38,993 bases of DNA. It comes from Eubacteriales bacterium. GTDB taxonomy: Bacteria; Bacillota; Clostridia; Lachnospirales; Lachnospiraceae. Within the stretch, counting starts at the first letter, position 1, and every line of letters begins with the position of its first letter. Position numbers and translations under genes: made by a program. Below the pieces are notes generated by a model. That model ran no database searches. It was not told the DNA's origin and saw nothing but the letters and a program-made list of their open reading frames with translations. The stretch covers positions 1 through 38,993 of the forward strand of contig JAUNPU010000031.1 in assembly GCA_030536555.1 (NCBI GenBank). Direction: 5' to 3'. Of this stretch, positions 25,004 through 32,417 are shown one piece after another.

Positions 25004-26860
25004 TCACCACCCAATCGTTATTCGCATGGATCCGGCCTCAATCACATCACCAGTCTCCAATCTTCTCTTGTTCTGAATCTGAATGCCGTTGACCGAGGTT
25101 CCGTTCATGGAATTCAGATCCCCGATCAGCACCTGGTCACCGCTGCGCTCCAGGCAGAAGTGCTGCCGCGACATCTTCTGGTCATCAAAATGAATATCGC
25201 AGATGGAAGACCGTCCCACGATCAGGCTGCTTCCCAGCTCCCACACGGTCCGCTGAGGCTGCATCCCGTTGACCGAAATCAGCACATTCAGCCGCAGCAC
25301 CGGTATCTGCTGCACTGCCACATGCTGGCGGAATCCGCCGCCGTCCACCAGGACCGGATCCGGTCCCTGTCCTGACCCGCTCTGCCCGGGAGCTTCTTCC
25401 TCCTGCTTCGCCGCTTTCTTCTTCTGCTGGACGACGATCACAATGATCAGCGCCACCACAGCGGCAAAGATCAGCATCAGGACACCTGTATAATCGGAAG
25501 CCTCCTCCGGCTCCGGCTGCTCCGGCGCATCCTCCACGGCAATCACCACCGCACCGCCGGCTCCGCTTCCGGTCACCTGATTCTCTTCCATGGAAAAGTC
25601 CGTGATATTGACCAGATTCAGCTCATAGGTTCCATTTTTCACCGGCTCCGCCAGTGACAGATTCACCACGGAGCTGTCATCCCTGCCATAGGAGATTCCG
25701 GTAACTCCCACCGGCTGCCCCTCGAAGGTCAGCTGGTAGTTGGCTGTCCCGTCCAGCCCTTTTAACGGCTCGCTGAACACCAGCCTGAGCTGCTGCGATC
25801 CCACACAGACCACAGACTGAAGTCTGGGGCTTTCCTCATCGGGAATCCAGTAGTTGCTCATAACCTCCCGCTTCGCCACGCTCTCATCGGCGAACTTTAA
25901 GCTGAAGGTCTCTTCCTGATAGGTCACCTGATTGGAAGCTGCCCGGTACTCTGCCCGCACATCATCCCCAAGGCTCTCCTGCAGCTCCAGGAACATCTCC
26001 GCCCCGTCCTCCGGCTCAAAGACCCGGATCTCGCCGCCGGAATTGCGGGCAAATTCTCCGAAGCTGTTGACATACTCCTTCTTCGTATCCCGGATTCCAA
26101 AGGCATAGACCGGAATCCCCTGCTCTCTCAGAGCCGTCTGTGCCTCCTGAGCCTGCTTTTTGCCCACTGCGAAGTCCTCTCCGTCCGACAGGACCAGCAA
26201 AACCGTTCTTCTGTCTCCATCATTTCGGGTCTCCTTCGACCTGGAAGCCACCTGATGGATTGCCTCAAACAAAAGGGTCTCCTGATTGTTGTTCTTTAAG
26301 GATTTGAGAACCTGCTCCAGCTCTTCTCCGGTCTGCGTCCCGTCCGCCGCCTGGATCACTTCGTCTCCGAAGGTATAGAACACCAGCCTGTCCTGCTGCC
26401 GCAGGCTTCCCTGCAGACTCCGGATGGCTTCCTTCATCCCCGCAAAGTAATCTCCCGGAATGGAGCCGGAAATATCCAGCAGCACGTAGTAGCAGACCCC
26501 TTCTCCGCAGTCGTCAAACACCACCGGGGTTCCCTCGGGCGTCAGCTTCTCCTGTGCAAAATACGCCTCCGCGCTCTGCACCTCCTCCACAGACATCCCG
26601 CTTCCATACATCACGATCTCCGGCATATTCACAAAGACCTGCTCAATCCTGCGATCCTGTGTCTTAACCGCCTCGCCAGCCTGCGCTCCCGGTGTCTCCT
26701 GCGCCTTAACCGCCTCGCCAGCCTGCGCTCCCGGCGTCTCCTGCGCCTTAACCGCCGCTGTGGTCTCCTGCGCCCGTACTGTGGCAGCTGCCCCCACCGG
26801 GCTCGCCGCCATCACTGCCGTAAGCAGCGCCAGCCCTAAACATCTTCCTCTCGTTCCCAT
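25004..26860 (-). CDS. Membrane protein: extracellular von Willebrand A domain, cytosolic FHA domain
   Basis: 618 residues. A signal peptide (to about residue 25) precedes a stalk with two identical 14-residue repeats (VKAQETPGAQAGEA). A vWA domain follows with a complete metal-ion-dependent adhesion site (D129-I-S-G-S133, a Thr in NNQETLLFEA, and VLSDGED). After a beta-rich segment comes one membrane helix near 457-477 and a C-terminal FHA domain of about 545-618 (VGRSSICDIHF, MSRQHF, DLNSMNGTSVNG). The outside half can bind protein ligands through Mg or Ca; the inside half reads phospho-Thr. It overlaps the FHA gene before it by 25 bases. Confidence 0.9.
   Translation of the reverse strand: MGTRGRCLGLALLTAVMAASPVGAAATVRAQETTAAVKAQETPGAQAGEAVKAQETPGAQAGEAVKTQDRRIEQVFVNMPEIVMYGSGMSVEEVQSAEAYFAQEKLTPEGTPVVFDDCGEGVCYYVLLDISGSIPGDYFAGMKEAIRSLQGSLRQQDRLVFYTFGDEVIQAADGTQTGEELEQVLKSLKNNNQETLLFEAIHQVASRSKETRNDGDRRTVLLVLSDGEDFAVGKKQAQEAQTALREQGIPVYAFGIRDTKKEYVNSFGEFARNSGGEIRVFEPEDGAEMFLELQESLGDDVRAEYRAASNQVTYQEETFSLKFADESVAKREVMSNYWIPDEESPRLQSVVCVGSQQLRLVFSEPLKGLDGTANYQLTFEGQPVGVTGISYGRDDSSVVNLSLAEPVKNGTYELNLVNITDFSMEENQVTGSGAGGAVVIAVEDAPEQPEPEEASDYTGVLMLIFAAVVALIIVIVVQQKKKAAKQEEEAPGQSGSGQGPDPVLVDGGGFRQHVAVQQIPVLRLNVLISVNGMQPQRTVWELGSSLIVGRSSICDIHFDDQKMSRQHFCLERSGDQVLIGDLNSMNGTSVNGIQIQNKRRLETGDVIEAGSMRITIGW
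26664..26747 (-). repeat. Two 42-bp tandem repeats inside the vWA gene
   Basis: Two units of 42 bp, differing by one base, encode the repeated 14-residue stalk just after the signal peptide. Copy-number changes would stay in frame and alter stalk length. Confidence 0.85.
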
Positions 26861-27474
26861 ACTCTTCCCTCCACACAGAATGGAATAAATACAAATTCAC
26901 TTCCGCCCATTCTGATCGTATCTCCTGCCTGAAGCACCTTGGTTCCCGTCAGCAGGTTATCATCCTCATATGTCAACGCTCCCGGTGACGGAACCAGCGT
27001 AAACTGATTCTTCCTGTCATCGTATACGATGGAGCAATGATTTTTCCTCGTTATGGCCGGATCGTCCATCACCTGAACATCCATACCCGGCTCTCTTCCA
27101 ATGCGATTGAACCCGTGATGCAGCCGGTAGTCCCGGCCCTTCTCCGGTCCCGACCTGCAGACCAGCCACCCGGTCACATAGTCATTTCCTTTTGCTCCGG
27201 AGTAGTAGCTGACCGTCTTCTGGTCCGCCTCCTCCCCGGTTCCTGCCGCCACAAGCGCAACCGTCCGGTCAGACTCCTCTGCCCCTTTCTCCCGGGGCAT
27301 TGCCACCGTCTTATCCCGGTCGAACCATCCAAATAATCCGCCCCGCTGCGGTCTGTCCGGTTCCGGCTTCTTCGCCTCCTGTCCGCCGCTCTGGACGGAA
27401 ATCCCGCAATGCGGACAGGATGAAAATCTCTGATCGTCATAATAATGCCCCTGCGGGCATCGGATTACCGCCAT
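26836..27474 (-). CDS. Small zinc-finger FHA protein with Thr-rich linker
   Basis: 212 residues. The same metal site spacing as its two paralogues (C6, H10, C20, C23). The linker has Thr-Val-Ala/Ser motifs at T56, T71 and T87 (DQKTVSYY). The C-terminal FHA domain is more divergent (NRIGREPGMDVQV, ITRKNHCSI), with Thr in place of the usual Ser. A likely cytosolic phospho-switch or adaptor for the kinases, by analogy with GarA/OdhI. Ribosome site GGGGGAGTGAGGT before the ATG. 12 bases after the second PP2C gene. Confidence 0.87.
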   Translation of the reverse strand: MAVIRCPQGHYYDDQRFSSCPHCGISVQSGGQEAKKPEPDRPQRGGLFGWFDRDKTVAMPREKGAEESDRTVALVAAGTGEEADQKTVSYYSGAKGNDYVTGWLVCRSGPEKGRDYRLHHGFNRIGREPGMDVQVMDDPAITRKNHCSIVYDDRKNQFTLVPSPGALTYEDDNLLTGTKVLQAGDTIRMGGSEFVFIPFCVEGRVWEREEDV

Positions 27475-27486
27475 ACCTCACTCCCC

Positions 27487-28212
27487 CTAATCCAGCCAGA
27501 CTGCCACGGCTGAATAATTGTCCATATTGGTACCCCTGCCATTCTTCTTCACAAGCTCTTCCATCAGCTGGACCCACTCCTGCACGGTCTCAGCCTTCTT
27601 CAGACACGCCATCATCTTCTTCTCGTCGATCAGCTCCCAGAAGCCATCGGTGCACAGCAGAAACTGCTGCCGTCCTCCTCTTGCGATCGGCTCCTCGATC
27701 TGATACTTCGGCGTATCCCAGTCCACGCCCAGTACCCGCAGCAGACGGTTGCGGTCCGGATGATTGCGGATCTGCTTCTCCTTAATCTGCCCTGCAGCCA
27801 CCAGCATCTGCGGCACACTGTGGTCCAGCGTGCGCTTTATCAGCTTTCCATTTTCAAAGTAATACAACCGGCTGTCACCGATATGTCCCCAGCAGATCTC
27901 ATCCTGCTTCACATGAAGCAGCACCAGCGTCGTCTTCATATCCTTCGCCATGATGTCTTCCTGCTGTGCCTCCAGAATCGATGCCTGCGCCTCCGCAAAA
28001 GAGCGGTCCATGGTCTCCTCCGTCACGCCGTCCACGGCAAATACCTTCACCGCCGCCTCCACAGCCAGCTGAGAAGCCACCTCGCCCTTCCCGTGACCGC
28101 CAAGTCCGTCCGCCAGGACGAAGCAGTAGTCCTCCCCGTTCTGGTACATCCCCACATTGTCCTCATTATTGTCTCTGTCACCCACATCACTCAGCAGATA
28201 ATAGGAAATCAT
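27487..28212 (-). CDS. PP2C-family protein phosphatase
   Basis: 241 residues. Motifs: DVGDRDNNEDNVG, VLADGLGGHGKGEVAS, KTTLVLLHV, GHIGDSRLYYF, LLCTDGFWELI and MDNYSAVAV. It is the more typical of the cluster's two PP2C enzymes (exact NNEDN motif) and resembles Stp/PrpC that pair with PknB/PrkC kinases. The ATG at 28212 (MISYYLLSD) is chosen because GAGGT lies 9 bases before it; the frame is open 23 codons farther but without a ribosome site. A 139-base gap precedes it. Confidence 0.93.
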   Translation of the reverse strand: MISYYLLSDVGDRDNNEDNVGMYQNGEDYCFVLADGLGGHGKGEVASQLAVEAAVKVFAVDGVTEETMDRSFAEAQASILEAQQEDIMAKDMKTTLVLLHVKQDEICWGHIGDSRLYYFENGKLIKRTLDHSVPQMLVAAGQIKEKQIRNHPDRNRLLRVLGVDWDTPKYQIEEPIARGGRQQFLLCTDGFWELIDEKKMMACLKKAETVQEWVQLMEELVKKNGRGTNMDNYSAVAVWLD

Positions 28213-28260
28213 ACACACTCTACCTCTCTCATCGATAATCCTGTGATTCGTCTGAAACTG

Positions 28261-28336
28261 AACGGAAATCAGGCCTTCCAAAAAAACTTAAATTTCTTTA
28301 AATCTCTCCTTCGAGCCTGATTCGCTTCGTTCCGTT
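28261..28336. repeat. Interrupted inverted repeat in the gap before the PP2C gene
   Basis: AACGGA-AATCAGGC (28261-28274) pairs with GCCTGATT (28315-28322) and TCCGTT (28331-28336), with an 8-base bulge on one side. No T-run follows on the minus strand, so it is not a standard terminator. It may moderate expression between the first two genes and the rest of the operon. Confidence 0.4.
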
Positions 28337-28351
28337 ATGAAATTTTAACTG

Positions 28352-29266
28352 TTAATTCAGGCGGAATCCGTTCTGTTTGGTGCTGCCCAGATAGATCACC
28401 GTACCCCGGGCAAGCTCCTTCGGCTGCCCCTTCTCAATGCGGCTTCCATTTTCCAGATAGGTACCGGTACTGGAGCTGTCCGTCACGGTATACTGGTTGG
28501 TTCTTCCGTTGAAGCGAACCGTACAGTGAACCCGGCTGACATCCGCATACTTGCCGTCAAATACGATATTACAGCTCTCCGGAGAACGGCCAAATACCAG
28601 AGTCTCCCCATCCTTCAGTTCATAGGTGTAGTTCTGATAAGCGCCCACAATACCAACCATCTTTCCGGTGTAGGTCGGAATGTCTTTGGAGCCACCCTTG
28701 CCGCTGTCTATTGCCGGATCTGTATACACGCCATGAACAATCGAGTTGGAGAACGCAATCAGATACTGGAACACCTCTGACATAATTCTGAAGCATATAC
28801 TCGGGATGATGCTCAGCCATGCCGCATTCGGATTGAACCGAAATGCTCTGTAATACTCTTTGTAATACATGAATGTAATTACCATTGCTGCCACAATGTA
28901 AACCAGCAGAACCACCTGTACAATTCCCATCTTGTCGTTGGTCAGCTTTCGCAGCAGAGCCACCAGAAGAATTGACAGTGTTATGGTTACCTCGTTAAAG
29001 CCAAAGAAAGGCACATACCACATGGGGCATTTTGCAATCTTCATCTGATAGATTCTGCGTGCAATCGGAATAAACGGCATAAAGTCACCATCCACCTTTG
29101 CCTTGCGTCCGGTACACATCAGAGCATAGCCCTTTACAAACCACGGCAGGATAATTACCATTGCCATCAGCACAATCATCAGAATCCCAATGCTCTGTAC
29201 CAGCGACGTAATCGCTTCTATTGCACTCTCTATGTCATTCATATCATTCAACATCATATCAAACAT
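28352..29266 (-). CDS. Multi-pass membrane protein with C-terminal FHA domain
   Basis: 304 residues. About six hydrophobic segments in the first 180 residues (first near 25-50) form a membrane domain I cannot assign with certainty. A linker and a canonical FHA domain follow (VFGRSPESCNIVF, VSRVHCTVRF, VTDSSSTGTYL). The membrane part is unlike that of the 10598-11635 protein, so FHA tails were joined to different membrane proteins. GGAGG is 9 bases before the ATG. Second gene of the cluster, 39 bases after the first. Confidence 0.82.
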   Translation of the reverse strand: MFDMMLNDMNDIESAIEAITSLVQSIGILMIVLMAMVIILPWFVKGYALMCTGRKAKVDGDFMPFIPIARRIYQMKIAKCPMWYVPFFGFNEVTITLSILLVALLRKLTNDKMGIVQVVLLVYIVAAMVITFMYYKEYYRAFRFNPNAAWLSIIPSICFRIMSEVFQYLIAFSNSIVHGVYTDPAIDSGKGGSKDIPTYTGKMVGIVGAYQNYTYELKDGETLVFGRSPESCNIVFDGKYADVSRVHCTVRFNGRTNQYTVTDSSSTGTYLENGSRIEKGQPKELARGTVIYLGSTKQNGFRLN

Positions 29267-29305
29267 CGTTCCATTCCTCCTTTATCCTCAGTTCCCTTAT
29301 CTCTG

Positions 29306-29923
29306 TCAGTCCTCTGTCTTCCAGGTAAATGCCTCATCACAGCAGGGAATCAGCATCAGCTGCACATCGCCCACCTGAAGCACATCATTCTTCTTCAGCT
29401 GAATCGGAGACAGCACCACATTGCCGTTGACGTAGAACAGCTCTCTGGACTCACCCGGCTGTGCCAGGAAAATATTCTTTCTCGGCTCATGGATGATGGT
29501 CGCATGGCGGTCACGGGATACGGTATTCTCCCCAGCCAGGCAGACATCCATATCTGTGCCCCGTCCGATAAAGTTGCGACCGCTCTTTAAGCGGAAATCC
29601 TGTCCGTAGAACTTGCCCTGGGTACATACCAGCCAGCCCACGATCGGAGACATCTGCGGCGTCTCCACCTTGCTGTTCTGATAGATGCTGATGGTCCTGG
29701 AATCATCAGACGGAAGTACGCTTCCGCCGGTCACAGCGCTGTCCATACCGTTCACTGCCGGATCGCTGTTGTAGGTGTCCAGATCCACAGTTGCAGCAAT
29801 ATTCGGGCTGCTGCTGTATGCAACGGTGCTGTTTTCCCCGGATGCACTGCTGTTGCAATGCGGACAGGTCGCATAGGTATCACTGTCATAAAAATGACCA
29901 TTACTGCACTTTGTTAAATTCAT
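29306..29923 (-). CDS. Small zinc-finger FHA protein, first gene of the cluster
   Basis: 205 residues. Metal site C6, H10, C20, C23; Thr motifs at T33 (NSTVAYS), T45 and T77 (DSRTISIY); FHA domain with NFIGRGTDMDVCL, VSRDRHATI and LFYVNGNV. Very like 14863-15567, so the two ends of the cluster carry duplicates. The second of two near ATGs (29923) fits the ribosome site AAAGGAGCG. The promoter lies about 80 bases upstream. Confidence 0.88.
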   Translation of the reverse strand: MNLTKCSNGHFYDSDTYATCPHCNSSASGENSTVAYSSSPNIAATVDLDTYNSDPAVNGMDSAVTGGSVLPSDDSRTISIYQNSKVETPQMSPIVGWLVCTQGKFYGQDFRLKSGRNFIGRGTDMDVCLAGENTVSRDRHATIIHEPRKNIFLAQPGESRELFYVNGNVVLSPIQLKKNDVLQVGDVQLMLIPCCDEAFTWKTED

Positions 29924-30000
29924 ACTCATCGCTCCTTTGTCTTAATCAGTCATATTTCGTTGTTAGAAGACCGAAATCTCCCCGTTTGACCGTTGGAACT

Positions 30001-30006
30001 ATTATA
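30001..30006 (-). promoter_or_regulatory. -10 element of the kinase/FHA operon promoter
   Basis: A perfect TATAAT on the minus strand (preceded by TTTTTGC), with no clear -35 at the usual distance. Transcription would start near 29994 and give a leader of about 70 bases. The poor -35 suggests that an activator is needed. Confidence 0.55.
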
Positions 30007-30058
30007 GCAAAAACGTGTATTGAAAGAATTGTTTTTACAAAATCAGCCTTTTTTCAGA

Positions 30059-30088
30059 CAAAAACGGACAGATCCCGGTGACCTGTCC
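30059..30088 (-). terminator. Terminator of the LytTR regulator gene
   Basis: Minus strand: GGACAGGT, 7-base loop, ATCTGTCC (8 bp with one G-T pair), then GTTTTTG. It begins three bases after the stop codon and separates this gene from the kinase operon. Confidence 0.75.
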
Positions 30089-30090
30089 TG

Positions 30091-30789
30091 CTATTTCAGA
30101 TAATGAGAATACCGTTCCCTGGTCTCACCGTAGCGGGACTTGCTGATGGGAACCATCAGTCCGTCCGACATGACAATCCGGTTTCCCTCAATATGGCGGA
30201 TCTCTCTCATATTTACAATGTAGCTTTTGTGGCACTGCAGAAAATCTGCCGACAGCTTCTCCAGCAGCTTCTGCAGCTGCCCGTAGCAGCTGTACCGCTC
30301 GGTCCTGGTCCGAATCTCAATCTGATGCCCGGCGCTCTCCATATACAGAATATCCCGTAATGGAATCGGCCGCATCACCCCCCTGCTCTTGACCAGAAGC
30401 ATATCCCGCTGCTCCTCCGCGGTCAGCTTCAATATGTAGCTTTTCAGCACCGTCTCATCCAGAGGCTTGATCAGAAATCCGCTCAGATTATCCGCCAGCA
30501 GAAAGATCCGCTGAATATACCGCACCGGATGCTCAGCCATACAGACGATCTTGGTTCCGGGCGCAAGCTCGCTGATCTCCTGAATCAGCTCCAGCGCCTG
30601 CTCCGTCTCGTCCCACTCCAGATCCATCAGAATGACCTGATATGCCTCGTCCCCCCGCTGCAGCGACCGAAGCAGACTCTCCAGACTTGGATAGGCATCA
30701 CACGGCTCCACCTTCGGAATCTGCCGGATCTGCTCCATCACCTGTACTCTCACCTGTTCACTTTTATCACATACTGCTATTCTTGCCAT
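30091..30789 (-). CDS. LytTR-family response regulator
   Basis: 232 residues. N-terminal receiver domain with the acidic D8, phospho-acceptor D56 (VILMDLEW) and the conserved Lys in IKPLDE; C-terminal LytTR DNA-binding domain with the typical FLQCHKSYIVNMREI and VPISKSRYGE. Such regulators usually control secreted or cell-surface functions. No sensor histidine kinase is nearby, so it is an orphan. The ATG at 30789 (MARIAVCDK) is preferred as it begins the receiver fold; earlier ATGs would add about 26 unlikely residues. Confidence 0.9.
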   Translation of the reverse strand: MARIAVCDKSEQVRVQVMEQIRQIPKVEPCDAYPSLESLLRSLQRGDEAYQVILMDLEWDETEQALELIQEISELAPGTKIVCMAEHPVRYIQRIFLLADNLSGFLIKPLDETVLKSYILKLTAEEQRDMLLVKSRGVMRPIPLRDILYMESAGHQIEIRTRTERYSCYGQLQKLLEKLSADFLQCHKSYIVNMREIRHIEGNRIVMSDGLMVPISKSRYGETRERYSHYLK

Positions 30790-30851
30790 ACTGCCTGACT
30801 GTCCTTTGCCACTTTCATACTCTGTCTGATATTGTATCATTGATTCCATTT

Positions 30852-30880
30852 TTCGACAGCAGGGCAAAAAAATTCGACAG
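30852..30880 (-). promoter_or_regulatory. Direct repeats 21 bp apart upstream of the LytTR gene
   Basis: CTGTCGAA occurs twice on the minus strand (30873-30880 and 30852-30859), 21 bp start to start. About 17 bp after the second is TACAAT, a possible -10. LytTR proteins such as AgrA bind paired direct repeats at roughly this spacing, so these may be autoregulatory sites. The sequence itself does not match the published AgrA consensus well. Confidence 0.45.
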
Positions 30881-30920
30881 GGTTTCGGTTTATCAGATAC
30901 CCCCCCCCCGTCGAATTTTT
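30866..30920 (-). terminator. Terminator after the XRE-like gene, with a G10 tract
   Basis: Minus strand: AAAAATTCGAC (30910-30920) and GTCGAATTTTT (30868-30878) form an 11-bp stem ending in seven Ts. A run of ten Gs (30900-30909) starts the loop and can pair partly with CCC on the other side. Confidence 0.7.
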
Positions 30921-30927
30921 CCGGATT

Positions 30928-31161
30928 TCAACTTTCTTCGTTCTGTCCGGCTCCTGACTGCAGACGTTCTTCCAGTTCTCTCAGAATCTCCCGGACCGCC
31001 CGGATGCTCACCTCTCTGCTGCAGACGAACTCGCCTTCCTCCAGCAGCTGCATAAATGCGAGGATCCGCTCAGACATTCCCATCTCATTGATCTGGCAGT
31101 AATTATTATTTCCCACCGACATGCAGAAGCTGACCCGGTTGTGGGCAACAGCGCTGTGGAA
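30928..31161 (-). pseudogene. Out-of-frame C-terminal part of the XRE-like regulator
   Basis: In a second frame the sequence continues in a protein-like way (FHSAVAHNRVSFCMSVGNNN..., then a helical end, ELEERLQSGAGQNEES). The main frame at the same place degenerates into Ser/Thr/Cys-rich residues. The frames join near 31160-31164; one added base would restore a protein of about 496 residues. Either a true one-base loss, a sequencing error, or frameshifting. Confidence 0.65.
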
Positions 31162-32417
31162 TAGAGGGACGTATGCATCGGCAGCTTCATCTGGCAGCCG
31201 TCGATCACATAATATTTGCTGTCCTCCGCCTCCATCCACTTCAGATAGTTCTGCAGAATCTCCCTGCGCATTTCCAGCTCCACCGGACGATACACTTCAT
31301 CCGGAATTCCGCTGAGCCTGCCTTCCTCTGCGAACCGCCGCACGCCCTCCAGGGTGAAGAAATGAACCATATCCTCTTCCTTCAGCTGATGTATCCGCTT
31401 CTCCAAAATGGCAAGCAGCTTTTCCTTCTGCTCCCCGGTTACCAGCAGGTGCTGCTCAATGATCTGCGGCGGTATCAGAAACAGCAGGCACGGGGTATAT
31501 TCCAGATAATAGCTCTTCCGCACCTCCTCTTCCAGTCCTCCTGACCGGCTGTCACTGAGCAGATCTCTGGAGCTGCACAGCTCCTCCAGACATTCTGCCG
31601 CATCCTGATACCACTTCAGCAGTCTCCGCTTCTTGTCAACCTTCCGACGCATCATCTGCTGCAGGTAGCTGATCTGCTCCTGGTCCCACAGCACGATGCC
31701 GATTCCCGTATCCCAGTCCACCGCCATCGCCCACTGGTCTCCCACGAACCAGTTGGTGAAAGGCAGCTCCCCGATCTGCATGTAATCATAGCAGGGCACA
31801 TACCGGTCGCTGGCCTGAATCAGCGGCATGATCCGGTTAATAAAGCGGATATTGTAAAGACTGTCCTCCGCGGCAATATTTCTCCTCAGATAAAAGTAAT
31901 GCTCACAGGTCAGCGGGCACTGTTCCAGCCAGCGTGCCAGCACCTCCACCAGAATATCCGGGATCTCTCCCGCCATCATAAACAGATGGGACGGCTGATT
32001 TCCCGCCATCATGCACTGATAGTGCATCACCTGCAGGAAAAACATCTGAATCTCTTCAATATTGGCAAGCACTGTGACCTGCTTTAACCGGTCTTCATCC
32101 GGCTGAAAAGGCGAATTTTGCATTTTGTCTGCCCTGCGCTCATATTCCAGCAGCTTTTTCAGCTCCAGCAGACAGTTCCACTCATGCTCTCCCACCTTCT
32201 CCATCTTATAGAGGGAGTACAGCTCATGACGCTTTTCCTCCGGGCACTCCAGAGCAGCGAACAGAAGCTTTACCTTCCGCTCATCCTTCGCCAGCCGCTT
32301 GCCCAGCCGCATTTTGGATATGTGGTCCAGAGACAGTCCGCTGGCATCCGAAAGCTGCAGCAGCGTCTTGCCGGACTTTCTGATCTCTGACTTCAGAGTC
32401 TCTGAAAATACGCTCAT
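31008..32417 (-). CDS. XRE-like helix-turn-helix regulator, 3' end frameshifted
   Basis: 469 residues as read. The first 70 look like a Cro/CI-type helix-turn-helix domain (KTLLQLSDASGLSLDHISKMRLGKR). The long remainder is helix-rich and of no family I recognise; similar HTH proteins with large C-terminal parts are common in Lachnospiraceae. After about residue 418 the frame appears shifted (see 30928-31161). The ATG at 32417 overlaps the lipoprotein stop as ATGA and has GAGGGTGG 8 bases upstream, so it is preferred over the GTG at 32429. It may control its own operon or the neighbouring clusters. Confidence 0.75.
   Translation of the reverse strand: MSVFSETLKSEIRKSGKTLLQLSDASGLSLDHISKMRLGKRLAKDERKVKLLFAALECPEEKRHELYSLYKMEKVGEHEWNCLLELKKLLEYERRADKMQNSPFQPDEDRLKQVTVLANIEEIQMFFLQVMHYQCMMAGNQPSHLFMMAGEIPDILVEVLARWLEQCPLTCEHYFYLRRNIAAEDSLYNIRFINRIMPLIQASDRYVPCYDYMQIGELPFTNWFVGDQWAMAVDWDTGIGIVLWDQEQISYLQQMMRRKVDKKRRLLKWYQDAAECLEELCSSRDLLSDSRSGGLEEEVRKSYYLEYTPCLLFLIPPQIIEQHLLVTGEQKEKLLAILEKRIHQLKEEDMVHFFTLEGVRRFAEEGRLSGIPDEVYRPVELEMRREILQNYLKWMEAEDSKYYVIDGCQMKLPMHTSLYSTALLPTTGSASACRWEIIITARSMRWECLSGSSHLCSCWRKASSSAAER

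Noticed and set aside
23794..25092. 432-codon plus-strand frame
   Set aside because: Antisense to the soluble kinase; its Arg/Leu/His-rich composition is the mirror of GC-rich codons.
10598..29923. Type VI or type VII secretion locus
   Set aside because: Kinase, FHA and PP2C genes occur in such loci, but no sheath, VgrG, EssC or WXG100 gene is present.
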